Shown piece after piece: positions 1 through 8,683 of a stretch of 64,000 nucleotides of DNA. The position numbers were made by a program, and so were the translations under genes. Origin of the DNA: Actinomycetospora endophytica (GTDB lineage: Bacteria; Actinomycetota; Actinomycetes; Mycobacteriales; Pseudonocardiaceae). The stretch is taken from NCBI RefSeq assembly GCF_021026375.1, contig NZ_JAJNDB010000009.1, positions 62,001 through 126,000 on the forward strand, read 5' to 3'. The notes beneath the pieces are model-generated. The model did no database searches, had not been told where the DNA came from, and saw only the letters and a program-made list of their open reading frames with translations. How positions within the stretch are numbered: the stretch's first letter is position 1; every line of letters begins with the position of its first letter.

Positions 1-239
1 AACTCCAGCCCCTCGGGGGTCTTGAGGTCGACCGCGGCGCTGCGCTTGCCGGCGTTGACCTGCGCGAAGTAGGGGCTGCGGTCGTCGTCCTTGCGGCGGA
101 AGTCGTCACCCGCGAGGGACTCGATCTTGACGACGTCGGCGCCCAGCCCGGCCAGCAGCGCCCCGCCCATCGGCATGGAGATGTAGCCGCCGAGCTCGAG
201 GACCCGGATCCCGGTCAGCGGCTTCTGCGGCCCCGTCAT
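1..239 (-). CDS. CaiB/BaiF family CoA-transferase, N-terminal part (runs off the left edge)
   Basis: Only the first 79 codons are in the window. The protein opens with the family's usual start: a short lead, then GIRVLELGGYISMPMGGAL and LAGLGADVVKIES, the N-terminal Rossmann-like segment of class III CoA-transferases, followed by the NAGKRSAAVDLKTPEG stretch. Family members move CoA between carboxylic acids or racemize 2-methylacyl-CoA esters in the cytoplasm. The ATG at 239 overlaps the TGA of the upstream MmgE/PrpD gene by four bases, so the two are almost certainly co-translated. The substrate cannot be told from this fragment, and the catalytic Asp lies outside the window. Confidence 0.85.
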   Translation of the reverse strand, partial: MTGPQKPLTGIRVLELGGYISMPMGGALLAGLGADVVKIESLAGDDFRRKDDDRSPYFAQVNAGKRSAAVDLKTPEGLE

Positions 240-1672
240 CGGACGATCAGTGTGTCGACGAGCGAGGAGGCCGGGGCGTCGAGGTCGTCGGAGGCGATGG
301 CCGCGAGCAGCGCCTCGGTCTGCTCGGGGCCGAGCCGGCCGACGGTGAGGTCGCGGGCCTTCGCGTCCAGCTCGTCCTGCGGGATGGGGTTCTCGGACGT
401 CCCGGTGGAGTCCTCGACGAACAGCCTCTCGGTGGTGCCGTCCCGGAAGGTCACGGCGATGTCGGCGACCCACTTGCCTGGATAGGCGGTGTCCAGGTCG
501 GGCTTCGGCGTGATCCGCACCCGCTGGGCGAGCCGGGCGACGTCACCGTCGGCCCCTTGATGGGTCGAGCTCCGCTCCGCTGCGTCTCCCAGGAGCTTGA
601 GCCGGCCCTCGAAGTAGTCGTGATGGGTGGTGAACCCGTTGCCGTGCCCCGTGGCGGCGAGCGCGAACTGGAAGGGCAGCGAGTACTGCAGCTGCTCGAG
701 CGCCGAGGGCGAGTAGGCGTTCACGTTGCGGTTCCCGACGACCACGTCGCCGCCGGACTGGATGCCGAGCTCGACGGCATCGATGTCGTCTGCCCGCCCG
801 ACGAACGTGCGGGCCCCGTCGACGAAGCCGTGGCAGCAGCCGCAGCAGCAGTACGGCTTGATCCAGACCTTCGTGATCTCGAAGGGGCGGTCCGGGGCGA
901 ACCGCTCCACGGCGTCGTCCGCGAACGGGCGGCCCTTGAACACGGGGAGGAACCCCTTCGACCCGGTCAGGTACGCGAGCGGACCGGTGATCCCGGCCGC
1001 CGCCATCTCCGCGGCCCGGATGCCGTTGCGGGTCCCGATGCCCGCGTGCACGCGCTTCACCGAGCCGCCCGACGAGGTGTACTCGGTGGTCCCGGCGCTG
1101 TGGCTCATCGCGATCGCGAGCGCGTGCGTGGTCTGCTCCGCGTCGAAGCCGCGCATCCTCGCCACCACCGCCGCGGCGCCGAACGGCGCGAGCAGCGCGT
1201 GCGGGTGGAAGCCCCGTTCCAGCAGGTCGGGTGCGGCGAGCACGCCGACCCGGGTGTAGGCCTCGTAGCCCGCGACGATGCCGAGCAGCACGTCGCGCAT
1301 CGACGCGCCGTCCTCCTCGCCGATCGCCAGCGCCGCGGACACCACGGTGCTGCCGGGGTGGCTCGAGCTCGCGCGGTGCGCGTCGTCGTACTCGAAGCTG
1401 TGGCCGAGGGTGGCGTTGACGAACGCGGCGTCGCCGGCGCTCATCGCGTCGCCGGTGACGACGACCCGGGAGCGCCCGGGTGCGTGCGACCCCCGGGCGT
1501 AGTCGATGACCGCCCGGCACCACGGCAGCGTCTCGCAGCCGACCTGCAGGGCGAGCTGGTCCTGCATCAGGCGCCGCGCGCCGGCGAGCGCCTCGGCGGG
1601 TAGCGCGTCGAACTCCAGTTCCGCCACCAGGGCTCCGAGGGCGGCCTCGACCGGGGGGACCTCGCTCGTCAT
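236..1672 (-). CDS. MmgE/PrpD family protein
   Basis: A 478-residue protein of the MmgE/PrpD family, close to the usual 450-480 residues. Characterised members are 2-methylcitrate dehydratase (PrpD) and cis-aconitate decarboxylase. Visible family features are the helical N-terminal domain with SFEYDDAHR (residues about 92-100), SSHPGSTVVSAALA, and the later KPYCCCGCCHGFVDG segment where relatives have KPYPCCR-like residues. The run of five cysteines there is unusual. The start ATG at 1672 has a GAGGAG ribosome site just upstream. It is divergent from the MaoC gene across an AT-rich promoter and is followed, with overlap, by a CoA-transferase. Acting on a CoA ester or a small dicarboxylate in this catabolic cluster is inference. 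Confidence 0.85.
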   Translation of the reverse strand: MTSEVPPVEAALGALVAELEFDALPAEALAGARRLMQDQLALQVGCETLPWCRAVIDYARGSHAPGRSRVVVTGDAMSAGDAAFVNATLGHSFEYDDAHRASSSHPGSTVVSAALAIGEEDGASMRDVLLGIVAGYEAYTRVGVLAAPDLLERGFHPHALLAPFGAAAVVARMRGFDAEQTTHALAIAMSHSAGTTEYTSSGGSVKRVHAGIGTRNGIRAAEMAAAGITGPLAYLTGSKGFLPVFKGRPFADDAVERFAPDRPFEITKVWIKPYCCCGCCHGFVDGARTFVGRADDIDAVELGIQSGGDVVVGNRNVNAYSPSALEQLQYSLPFQFALAATGHGNGFTTHHDYFEGRLKLLGDAAERSSTHQGADGDVARLAQRVRITPKPDLDTAYPGKWVADIAVTFRDGTTERLFVEDSTGTSENPIPQDELDAKARDLTVGRLGPEQTEALLAAIASDDLDAPASSLVDTLIVR

Positions 1673-1710
1673 CGCTGACTCCTCATCGCCGTGGCGGTTG
1701 GCTCATCGGC

Positions 1711-1734
1711 AAAGATAATATATTGTGCATCGTC
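1711..1734. promoter_or_regulatory. AT-rich divergent promoter/operator between MmgE/PrpD and MaoC genes
   Basis: The 94-bp gap between the divergent MmgE/PrpD and MaoC genes contains a conspicuous AT-rich patch (GATAATATATTGTGCATCG) in otherwise GC-rich DNA. Read on the minus strand, CACAATATATTATC resembles the sites at 8661-8680 and 14436-14455 (10 of 15 core positions against the first). It may combine a -10 element with an operator. No regulator gene is adjacent. Confidence 0.4.
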
Positions 1735-1766
1735 AGGAAACCCCGTCGGCGAAGGAGGAGCAGCCC

Positions 1767-2240
1767 ATGCCCGGCCTGTACTTCGAGGAGCTCGAGCCCG
1801 GTCTGGTCGTCGACCACCCGACTCGGCGCACGGTCTCCGAGACGGACAACGTCCTGTTCTCGAGCCTCACCCTCAACCTCGCGCCGCTGCACCTCGACGC
1901 CGAGTACTCCAAGGACTCGATCTACGGGCAGCGGCTGGTGAACAGCCTCTTCATCCTCGGGCTGGTCTCGGGCATCACGGTTCCGGAGACCACCCAGGGC
2001 ACCACGATGGGCAACCTCGGCTTCGAGAAGGTCACCTTCCCGAAGCCGGTGTTCCACGGCGACACCATCCACGTGCGGACCGAGATCGTCGACCGGCGCG
2101 AGTCGAAAAGCCGCCCCGACACCGGCATCGTCACCTTCCGCCACCTCGGCATCAACCAGCGCGACGAGATCGTCTGCGACGCGGTCCGGGTGGGGCTGAT
2201 GCAGAAGCGTCCCGAGCCCGCCGCCACGGCCCAGGCCTGA
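1767..2240 (+). CDS. MaoC family dehydratase (hot-dog fold)
   Basis: A 157-residue MaoC-like enoyl-CoA hydratase or dehydratase. The opening MPGLYFEELEPGLVVDH and the SETDNVLFSSLTLNLAPLHLD stretch match single-domain MaoC dehydratases that hydrate 2-enoyl-CoA or mesaconyl-CoA-type esters. The ATG at 1767 is chosen over an in-frame upstream ATG because GAAGGAGGAG at 1751-1760 sits six bases before it. It begins a forward operon continuing with an acyl-CoA synthetase, an acyl-CoA dehydrogenase, an SDR and a racemase. A hydration step in a beta-oxidation-like route is a sound family inference; the exact substrate is unknown. Confidence 0.85.
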   Translation: MPGLYFEELEPGLVVDHPTRRTVSETDNVLFSSLTLNLAPLHLDAEYSKDSIYGQRLVNSLFILGLVSGITVPETTQGTTMGNLGFEKVTFPKPVFHGDTIHVRTEIVDRRESKSRPDTGIVTFRHLGINQRDEIVCDAVRVGLMQKRPEPAATAQA

Positions 2241-2245
2241 CCGTC

Positions 2246-4168
2246 ATGACGACGACGGAGGCCCCGGCCTGGGTGCCGGGGCCCGAGCACACCGCCCGCA
2301 GCCGGCTCCTCGCCGCAGTCGACCGGTTCGGGTACGCCGACCTCGACGAGTTGCACCGAACCTCGGTCACCGACCCGGAGCGGTACTGGCGCGAGGCGGT
2401 CGAGGACCTCGGGATCACGTTCTCCACGCCGTTCGAGCGGGTTCTCGACGAGGCCGACGGGAAGCCGTTTCCTCGCTGGTTCCCGGGCGGGCGCCTCAAC
2501 GTGGCCGACCTCTGCGCCGGCCGCCACGCCGTCGGGCCGCTCGCGGACAAAGTGGCAGTGGTCTACGAGGGGGACGCCGGGCAGTGCCGGAGCCTCACGT
2601 TCGCCGAGCTCGACGCGGAGGTCCGGCGGTTCTCGGCGAACCTGGCCGCGCTCGGCGTCGGGTTCGGTGACCGGGTGGTGCTCTACCTGCCGACGGTGCC
2701 CGAGGCGACGGTCGCGTTCCTCGCCGTCGCCCGGCTGGGGGCGATCGTGGTGCCCGCGTTCACCGGCTACGGCGCGGAGGCGCTCGGCACCCGCCTGCGC
2801 GAGTCCGAGGCCGTCGTGCTCGTGACCGCCGACGGGACCACGCGGCGCGGGAAGCGGGTGGCGCTCAAGGAGTTCGCCGACGCCGCCCTCGCGACGGCGC
2901 CGACGGCCGAGCACGTGATCGTCGTGCGCCATCTCGACGACGGTGCGGCGATGGTCCCCGGCCGCGACGTCTTCTACGACGAGCTGCCTCCCGACCCCGC
3001 TCCGGTGCCCACCGCCGACACCGAGGCGAACGACCCGCTGTGCATCGTCTACACCTCCGGCACTACCGGGCTGCCCAAGGGCATCGTCCACTCGCACGCC
3101 GGGTTCGCGGTCAAGACCGCGGTCGACTTCGGCTACGGCTTCGACGTCCGCGACGACGACGTCGTCGCCTGGATCGCCGATCTGGGCTGGCTGGTGGGCC
3201 CGATGCTGATCGTCGGGCCGCTGCAGCTCGGGGCCACGGTGGTCTTCACCGAGGGCGTGCCCACGCACCCGACGCCGCAGCGGATGTGGGAGATCGTCGG
3301 GCGGCACGGCGTCACGGTGCAGGGCATCGCGCCGACCGCGGCGCGGGCGATCCTCGCAGCGGGAGGGGAACCGAGGAGCGACCTCGCCACCCTGCGCGCG
3401 TTCGTCTCCACCGGCGAGGCCTGGGACGAGCCCACCTGGCGGTGGTTGTTCGGCACCGTCGGCGGAGGCCGTGTCCCGATCGTCAACTTCTCCGGCGGCA
3501 CCGAGGTCGGGGGCGGGATGCTCATCAGCTACCCGTTCCTGCCGATGGACGCGGCCACCTTCACGGCCGCGCTCCCCGGGGTGGATGCCGACGTGTTCGA
3601 CCCGGACGGCGCCCCCGTCGTCGGGACGGTGGGGGAGCTCGTCGTCCGGAGCACCTTCCCGGGGATGACGCACGCGTTCTGGCAGGACCGGCAGCGCTAC
3701 CTGGCTACCTACTGGGACCGGTGGCCGGACGTCTGGCAGCACGGCGACCTGGCGAGCGTCGACACCGACGGCACGTGGCGCATCCACGGGCGGTCCGACG
3801 ACACCATCAAGGTCTCGGGCCGCCGCGTCGGCCCGGCCGAGATCGAGGCGGCGCTGCTGGTCGACCCGCGCATCGCCGAGGCGGCCGCGATCGGGGTTCC
3901 CGACGAGGCCCGCGGCCAGCGGGTGGTGGCGTTCGTCGTGCTCCGGGAACCGGAACCCGACCCCGACGACCTGCGCGCCACCGCCGTCGCGAACGTCGGG
4001 CGGTCGTTCGCGCCGGAGCTGCACGTGGTGCGGGGGCTGCCCAAGACCACCAACGGCAAGATCATGCGCCGAGCCATCCGGGCCCGGCACCTCGGGACAC
4101 CGCCCGGCGACCTCTCGTCGCTGGACGCTGCCACGTCCCTCGACGACATTCCGGAGGCGACACCGTGA
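2246..4168 (+). CDS. AMP-forming acyl-CoA synthetase (acetyl-CoA synthetase-like)
   Basis: A 640-residue ANL-superfamily ligase that activates a carboxylic acid to its CoA thioester through an acyl-adenylate. The order is: ACAS-type N-terminal domain (FGYADLDELHRTSVTDPERYW), the P-loop-like YTSGTTGLPKGIVH (about residue 268), the hinge and ribose-binding YWDRWPDVWQHGDLA...GRSDDTIKVSGRRVGPAEIE, and the C-terminal catalytic lysine motif LPKTTNGKIMRRAIR. The layout is that of acetyl- and propionyl-CoA synthetases rather than long-chain ligases. The ATG at 2246 follows the MaoC stop by five bases. It ends in a GTGA overlap with the acyl-CoA dehydrogenase. The acid used is not determinable. Confidence 0.9.
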   Translation: MTTTEAPAWVPGPEHTARSRLLAAVDRFGYADLDELHRTSVTDPERYWREAVEDLGITFSTPFERVLDEADGKPFPRWFPGGRLNVADLCAGRHAVGPLADKVAVVYEGDAGQCRSLTFAELDAEVRRFSANLAALGVGFGDRVVLYLPTVPEATVAFLAVARLGAIVVPAFTGYGAEALGTRLRESEAVVLVTADGTTRRGKRVALKEFADAALATAPTAEHVIVVRHLDDGAAMVPGRDVFYDELPPDPAPVPTADTEANDPLCIVYTSGTTGLPKGIVHSHAGFAVKTAVDFGYGFDVRDDDVVAWIADLGWLVGPMLIVGPLQLGATVVFTEGVPTHPTPQRMWEIVGRHGVTVQGIAPTAARAILAAGGEPRSDLATLRAFVSTGEAWDEPTWRWLFGTVGGGRVPIVNFSGGTEVGGGMLISYPFLPMDAATFTAALPGVDADVFDPDGAPVVGTVGELVVRSTFPGMTHAFWQDRQRYLATYWDRWPDVWQHGDLASVDTDGTWRIHGRSDDTIKVSGRRVGPAEIEAALLVDPRIAEAAAIGVPDEARGQRVVAFVVLREPEPDPDDLRATAVANVGRSFAPELHVVRGLPKTTNGKIMRRAIRARHLGTPPGDLSSLDAATSLDDIPEATP

Positions 4169-5328
4169 CCACCACCGACGCGAGCGATCTCGAGCTGATC
4201 CGCAAGACCGTTCGGGAGTTGGCCCGCAAGTACGACTGGGACTACTGGCGGGAGAAGGACAAGACCCACGAGTACCCGTGGGAGTTCGTCAAGGCCTTCG
4301 CCGACGGCGGGTGGCTCGGCGCGATGATCCCCGAGGAGTACGGCGGGATCGGGCTCGGGCTGACCGAGGCCGGGGTGATGATGCAGGAGATCGCGGGTTC
4401 CGGCGCCGGGATGAGCGGTGGCTCGGCGATCCACTTCTACGTCTTCCCGCCGGCCCCGATCGTGCGGCACGCCTCGGAGGAGATGAAGCAGCGCGTGCTG
4501 CCGAAGATCGCCTCCGGGGAGCTGCTGATGGCCTTCGGGGTCACGGAACCGACCGCCGGGGTGGACACCTCGCGGATCACGACGAAGGCCACCAAGGTCG
4601 ACGGCGGCTGGGTGATCAACGGCCAGAAGGTCTGGATCACCAACGCGCAGAACGCCCACAAGATCCTGCTGCTGGCGCGCACCTCCCCGCGCACCGAGGA
4701 CAAGCCGCTGGCCGGGATGACGCTGTTCTACGCCGACATGGACCGCTCGAAGATCACGATTCGCGAGATCGACAAGCTCGGCCGCGCGGCGATCGACTCG
4801 AACGAGCTGTTCATCGACGGCCTCGAGGTCGCCGACACCGACGTGGTCGGCGAGGTGGACAAGGGCTTCTACTACCTCCTCGACGGCCTCAACCCGGAGC
4901 GGACGGTCGTCGGCCTGGAGGGGATCGGCCTCGGCAAGGCCGCCCTCGACCTGGCGAGCCAGTACGCCAAGGACCGCCGCGTGTTCGACCGGCCGATCGG
5001 CCAGAACCAGGCCGTCGCCCACCCGCTGGCCGACTCCTGGATCCGGCTCGAGGCCGCCGAGATGGTCGCGATGAACGCCGCGCGGCTCTTCGACGAGAAC
5101 AAGGCCTGCGGCCCCGAGTCCGCGGCGGCCAAGTTCCTCGGAGCCGAAGCAGGATTCGAGGCCTGCGACCGGGCTCTGTCGACCTTCGGCGGCTACGCCT
5201 ACGCCAAGGAGTACCACGTGGAGCGGCTCTGGCGGGAGGTCCGGCTCCTGCGCAACGCGCCGTTCTCCCAGGAGATGGTGCTCAACTACGTCTCCAGCCA
5301 GGTCCTCAAGCTCCCCCGGGCGTACTGA
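4165..5328 (+). CDS. Acyl-CoA dehydrogenase
   Basis: A 387-residue FAD-dependent acyl-CoA dehydrogenase, normal length for the family. Visible are the N-terminal helical domain (MIPEEYGGIGLGLTEAG), the FAD/acyl-binding signature AFGVTEPTAGVDTSRITT, the middle beta-domain INGQKVWITNAQNAHKIL, and the C-terminal segments RRVFDRPIGQNQAVAHPLAD and ALSTFGGYAYAKEYHVER, where the catalytic glutamate region of the family lies. It would introduce the 2,3 double bond into an acyl-CoA. The GTG start overlaps the synthetase stop by four bases and its TGA overlaps the next ATG by one base, so translation is coupled. Confidence 0.92.
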   Translation: MTTTDASDLELIRKTVRELARKYDWDYWREKDKTHEYPWEFVKAFADGGWLGAMIPEEYGGIGLGLTEAGVMMQEIAGSGAGMSGGSAIHFYVFPPAPIVRHASEEMKQRVLPKIASGELLMAFGVTEPTAGVDTSRITTKATKVDGGWVINGQKVWITNAQNAHKILLLARTSPRTEDKPLAGMTLFYADMDRSKITIREIDKLGRAAIDSNELFIDGLEVADTDVVGEVDKGFYYLLDGLNPERTVVGLEGIGLGKAALDLASQYAKDRRVFDRPIGQNQAVAHPLADSWIRLEAAEMVAMNAARLFDENKACGPESAAAKFLGAEAGFEACDRALSTFGGYAYAKEYHVERLWREVRLLRNAPFSQEMVLNYVSSQVLKLPRAY

Positions 5329-6062
5329 TGGGTCTCCTCGACGACCAGGTCGCCGTGGTCACCGGCGCCGGCCAGGGGATCGGCCTGGCGATCGCCACCG
5401 CGATCGTCGAGGCGGGCGGCCGGGTACTGGTCGCCGACCTCGACGCGTCGGCGGCGAAGGAGGCCGCATCGGCGCTGGGCGACCGGGCCGAGCCGTTCGC
5501 CTGCGACGTGACATCCGAGGCCGACCAGGCCACGACGGTCCAGGCCTGCCTCGACCGCTTCGGACGCCTCGATCTGCTCGTCAACAACGCCGGCGTCACC
5601 CGCGACGGCTACATCGCCAAGCTCGCCGAGTCCGACTTCGACCTCGTCGTGGACACCAGCCTCAAAGGGGCGTGGCTCGGTACCCGGGCGGTGGCGCCGC
5701 TGTTCCGCGAGCAGCGCCGCGGCGCGATCGTCAACATCTCCTCGCTCTCGGGGAAGGTGGGCAATCCCGGCCAGACCAACTACAGCGCGGCCAAGGCCGG
5801 ACTCGTCGGGCTGACCAAGGCCTCGGCCAAGGAGCTGGGACCGTCCGGGGTGCGGGTGAACGCGGTGCAGCCCGGCCTCGTGCGCACGGCCATGACCCTG
5901 GCGATGAAGCCGGAGATCTTCGCGGCGAAGGAGGCCGAGGTGCCCCTGGCCCGAGCGGGTACGCCCGAGGAGGTCGCGAGCACGGTGGTCTTCCTCGCCT
6001 CGCCGATGGCCTCGTACGTCACCGGGGCCGTCATCGAGGTGACCGGTGGACGGGGTCTGTAG
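5328..6062 (+). CDS. SDR family oxidoreductase (FabG-like)
   Basis: A 244-residue classical short-chain dehydrogenase/reductase. Visible are the dinucleotide motif VTGAGQGIGLAIA, the aspartate after beta-2 (VADLDAS, suggesting NAD(H) preference), NNAGVTRDG, the catalytic serine in NISSLSGKVGN, and YSAAKAGL with the Tyr and Lys of the catalytic tetrad. The C-terminus LASPMASYVTGAVIEVTGG is typical of 3-oxoacyl reductases and 3-hydroxyacyl-CoA dehydrogenases. The start overlaps the acyl-CoA dehydrogenase stop (TGATG). In this operon it would oxidise a 3-hydroxyacyl-CoA or another secondary alcohol (inference). Confidence 0.9.
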   Translation: MGLLDDQVAVVTGAGQGIGLAIATAIVEAGGRVLVADLDASAAKEAASALGDRAEPFACDVTSEADQATTVQACLDRFGRLDLLVNNAGVTRDGYIAKLAESDFDLVVDTSLKGAWLGTRAVAPLFREQRRGAIVNISSLSGKVGNPGQTNYSAAKAGLVGLTKASAKELGPSGVRVNAVQPGLVRTAMTLAMKPEIFAAKEAEVPLARAGTPEEVASTVVFLASPMASYVTGAVIEVTGGRGL

Positions 6063-6075
6063 AGGGAGGATGCGC

Positions 6076-7200
6076 ATGGTTGCGACGACGGGGCCGCTGG
6101 CCGGTGTCCGCGTGGTGGCACTGCACGGTATGGGCCCGACACCGTTCGCCTGCATGCTGCTCGCGGACCTCGGAGCCGATGTCGTGCGGATCGTCCGTCC
6201 GCCCAACCGGCAGGGTCGTGCCCTGACCCAGACCGACGCCATGGAGCCCGAACACGATCTCGCCAACCGTGGCGTCACCTCGGTGGCCGCGGATCTCAAG
6301 GACCCGGACGGGGTGGCTGCCGTGCGCCGGCTGGTGGCCGCGGCGGAGGTCTTCGTCGAGGGTTACCGGCCCGGCGTCGCGGAACGCCTCGGGCTCGGGC
6401 CGTCGGAGCTGCAGGCGGCGAACCCGGCACTGGTCTACGCGCGGCTCACCGGCTACGGCCAGTCCGGGCCGTTGTCGCACCAGGCCGGGCACGACATCAA
6501 CTACGTCGCCCAGTCCGGGGTGCTCCACGCGATGGCGCGCACGGGGGAGGCCCCCCGGCCGCCGATCAATCTCCTGGGCGACTACGCGGGCGGCGGGCTG
6601 ATGGCGGCGTTCGGCATCGTGTCGGCGGTGCTGGCGGCGCGGGCCTCGGGGCACGGCCAGGTCGTCGACGCGGCGATGCTCGACGGGGTCGCGGTGCTGA
6701 GCGCGAAGATCCAGGGGCTGCGCGCGGCCGGGCGCTACTCCGACGAGCCCGGCACCAACGATCTCGACTCGGGAGCACCGTTCTACGACACGTACCGGTG
6801 CGCCGACGGCCGCCACGTCGCCGTCGGCGCGCTGGAGCCGGACTTCTACGCCGAGTTCCTCAAGGGCCTCGACGTGGACACCGACGGTTGGCCCAACCAG
6901 GACGACCGGCCGCAGTGGGCGCGGCTGCGTGAGCTCATCGCCGCCGTGCTGGCCACACGGACCCGGGACGAGTGGGCGGCCGTCTACGCCGGCACCGACG
7001 CCTGTGTGAGCCCGGTGCTGACCTTCGAGGAGGCCGCCCGAGATCCTCACAACGCCGAGCGCGGCCTGTTCCGCGAGATCGACGGCGTGCTCCACCCCGG
7101 ACCGGCGCCCCGGTTCACCAGGACACCGACGAGGGAGCCAGCCCATCCACCGTCGGGGACGGTGCCCCTGGACGAGGTGCGGGCGCGCTGGGAGGACTAG
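6076..7200 (+). CDS. CaiB/BaiF family protein, alpha-methylacyl-CoA racemase-like
   Basis: A 374-residue CaiB/BaiF protein that looks like an alpha-methylacyl-CoA racemase more than a CoA-transferase. It opens with PLAGVRVVALHGMGPTPFA and LLADLGADVVRIVRP, and carries GHDINYVAQSGVLHA and LLGDYAGGG, which hold the His and Asp that racemases use for 2-proton transfer. ATG 6076 is preferred because GAGGGAGG at 6062-6069 sits six bases upstream; an ATG at 6070 is also possible. It is the last gene of the MaoC operon and its stop overlaps that of the convergent aldehyde dehydrogenase by three bases. A role with 2-methyl-branched acyl-CoA esters is inference. Confidence 0.85.
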   Translation: MVATTGPLAGVRVVALHGMGPTPFACMLLADLGADVVRIVRPPNRQGRALTQTDAMEPEHDLANRGVTSVAADLKDPDGVAAVRRLVAAAEVFVEGYRPGVAERLGLGPSELQAANPALVYARLTGYGQSGPLSHQAGHDINYVAQSGVLHAMARTGEAPRPPINLLGDYAGGGLMAAFGIVSAVLAARASGHGQVVDAAMLDGVAVLSAKIQGLRAAGRYSDEPGTNDLDSGAPFYDTYRCADGRHVAVGALEPDFYAEFLKGLDVDTDGWPNQDDRPQWARLRELIAAVLATRTRDEWAAVYAGTDACVSPVLTFEEAARDPHNAERGLFREIDGVLHPGPAPRFTRTPTREPAHPPSGTVPLDEVRARWED

Positions 7201-8651
7201 GGGAGAGGGGTCACGACGGACCTCGTCTCGAGGTACTCGTCGAGCGCCTCGGGCCCGTTCTCCCGGCCCCAGCCCGACTGGCGGAAGCCGCCGACCGGCA
7301 TCTGCACCCCGCCGGCCCGGTGCACGTTGATGCCGACCCGGCCGGCCCGCAGCCGCCTGGCCAGACCGTGGGCCCGTCCGACATCCCGGGTCCAGACGCT
7401 CGCGGCCAGCCCGTAGGGCGAGCGGTTCGCGGCGGCGATCGCGTCGTCGGGATCGGTGAAGGACTGGGCCCCGAGCACCGGACCGAAGATCTCCTCATTC
7501 ACCACCGGCATCATCGGGTCGAGGTCGACGAGCACCGTGGGCTGGTAGTAGAAGCCACGCTCGCCGGTGCGGGTGGCACCGGTGAGGGCGCGCGCACCGG
7601 CATCGATCCCGGCCGAGACGTACCCCGACACCCGGTCCAGATGGCGCTGGGAGATGAGTGGGCCGAGGTCGGAGTCGGGATCGGTGCCGTAGCCGAGGCG
7701 AAGGGAACGGCCCTGCTCGGCCACGCCCTGGGCCACCTCGTCGAAGACGGCGGCGTGGGCGTACAGACGGGTGCCGGCGGTGCAGATCTGGCCGGTGTTC
7801 CAGAAGATCCCGGCCGCGACCCCGGGAATCACCTGGTCGAGGTCCGCATCGGGGAGCACGATCACCGGCGACTTGCCGCCGAGTTCGAGGGAGACCTTCT
7901 TCAGGTTCCCCGCCGCAGCGTGCACGATGCTGCGGCCGACCTCGGTGGAACCGGTGAAGCTGATCTTGTCGACGTCGTCGTGGGCGGCCAGCGCCGCGCC
8001 GACGGGACCGTGGCCGGTGACGACGTTGACCACGCCGTCCGGAAGGCCCGCCTCGAGCAGGAGCCCACCCATCGCGAGGGCACTGAGCGGTGCTTCCTCG
8101 GAGGGCTTGAGCACACAGGAGCACCCGGCGGCCAGTGCTGGGGCGACCTTCTGCGAGATGGCGATCATCGGGGCGTTCCAGGGCACGATCAGTCCGGCCA
8201 CGCCGACCGGTTCCCTCTCGGTCCAGCCCTGGAAGCGATGCTGCGCGGGTCCGATCTCGAGGGTCCGGCCGTGGAGCTTGTCGGCCCAGCCCGCGAAGTA
8301 GCGGAACTGGTTGGCCGCCTCGCCGACCATGAGCCGTGCCTGGCTCACCGGCATCCCGACGTCGAGACTCTCCAGGCGGGCGAACTCGTCGGTGCGGGAC
8401 TCGAGCAGGTCGGCCACCCGCCAGAGCACCACCGCTCGCTGCGCGCCCGAGAGCCGCAGCCACCGGCCCTCGTCGAACGCACGCCGGGCGGCGTGCACGG
8501 CGGCGTCGACATCGCGGCCCTGCGCCTCGGCGGCCCGGGAGACCACGTCGCCGATGCCCGGGTCGACGACCTCGAACGTCTCGTCGGCCTCGACCCACCG
8601 ACCGTCGATGAGGAGTGCGGCGGCGGGAAGTCGAGGCGGAGCTGCAGGCAT
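7197..8651 (-). CDS. NAD(P)-dependent aldehyde dehydrogenase
   Basis: A 484-residue aldehyde dehydrogenase of the ALDH superfamily, full length. Visible are IVPWNAPMIAIS (cofactor pocket), KPSEEAPLSALAMG, FTGSTEVGRSI, the catalytic glutamate in LELGGKSPVIVLPDADLD, and the catalytic cysteine in GQICTAGTRLYAH; EEIFGPVLG follows near the C-terminus. It oxidises an aldehyde to the acid that the nearby synthetase could activate. It is transcribed leftward, divergent from an alcohol dehydrogenase over a 32-bp gap, so alcohol and aldehyde oxidation are probably co-controlled. No strong ribosome site precedes the ATG. Confidence 0.92.
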   Translation of the reverse strand: MPAAPPRLPAAALLIDGRWVEADETFEVVDPGIGDVVSRAAEAQGRDVDAAVHAARRAFDEGRWLRLSGAQRAVVLWRVADLLESRTDEFARLESLDVGMPVSQARLMVGEAANQFRYFAGWADKLHGRTLEIGPAQHRFQGWTEREPVGVAGLIVPWNAPMIAISQKVAPALAAGCSCVLKPSEEAPLSALAMGGLLLEAGLPDGVVNVVTGHGPVGAALAAHDDVDKISFTGSTEVGRSIVHAAAGNLKKVSLELGGKSPVIVLPDADLDQVIPGVAAGIFWNTGQICTAGTRLYAHAAVFDEVAQGVAEQGRSLRLGYGTDPDSDLGPLISQRHLDRVSGYVSAGIDAGARALTGATRTGERGFYYQPTVLVDLDPMMPVVNEEIFGPVLGAQSFTDPDDAIAAANRSPYGLAASVWTRDVGRAHGLARRLRAGRVGINVHRAGGVQMPVGGFRQSGWGRENGPEALDEYLETRSVVTPLP

Positions 8652-8660
8652 ACCTACAAG

Positions 8661-8680
8661 TCAAACATAAAATATGATAC
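8661..8680. promoter_or_regulatory. Divergent promoter with shared AT-rich motif; probable leaderless start for the alcohol dehydrogenase
   Basis: The sequence TCAAACATAAAATATGATAC matches TCACACTTTTTATACGATAC at 14436-14455 at 14 of 20 positions. TATGAT at 8673-8678 is a good actinobacterial -10 box and lies only five bases before the GTG at 8684, so the alcohol dehydrogenase mRNA is probably leaderless. CATA-AAA-TATG inside the motif is a small inverted repeat that could be an operator. Confidence 0.5.
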
Positions 8681-8683
8681 GAC

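Noticed and set aside
1922..4090. 722-codon antisense frame across the acyl-CoA synthetase
   Set aside because: Asp/Arg/Gly/Pro-rich shadow typical of high-GC DNA; the sense strand has a full-length ligase with all motifs.
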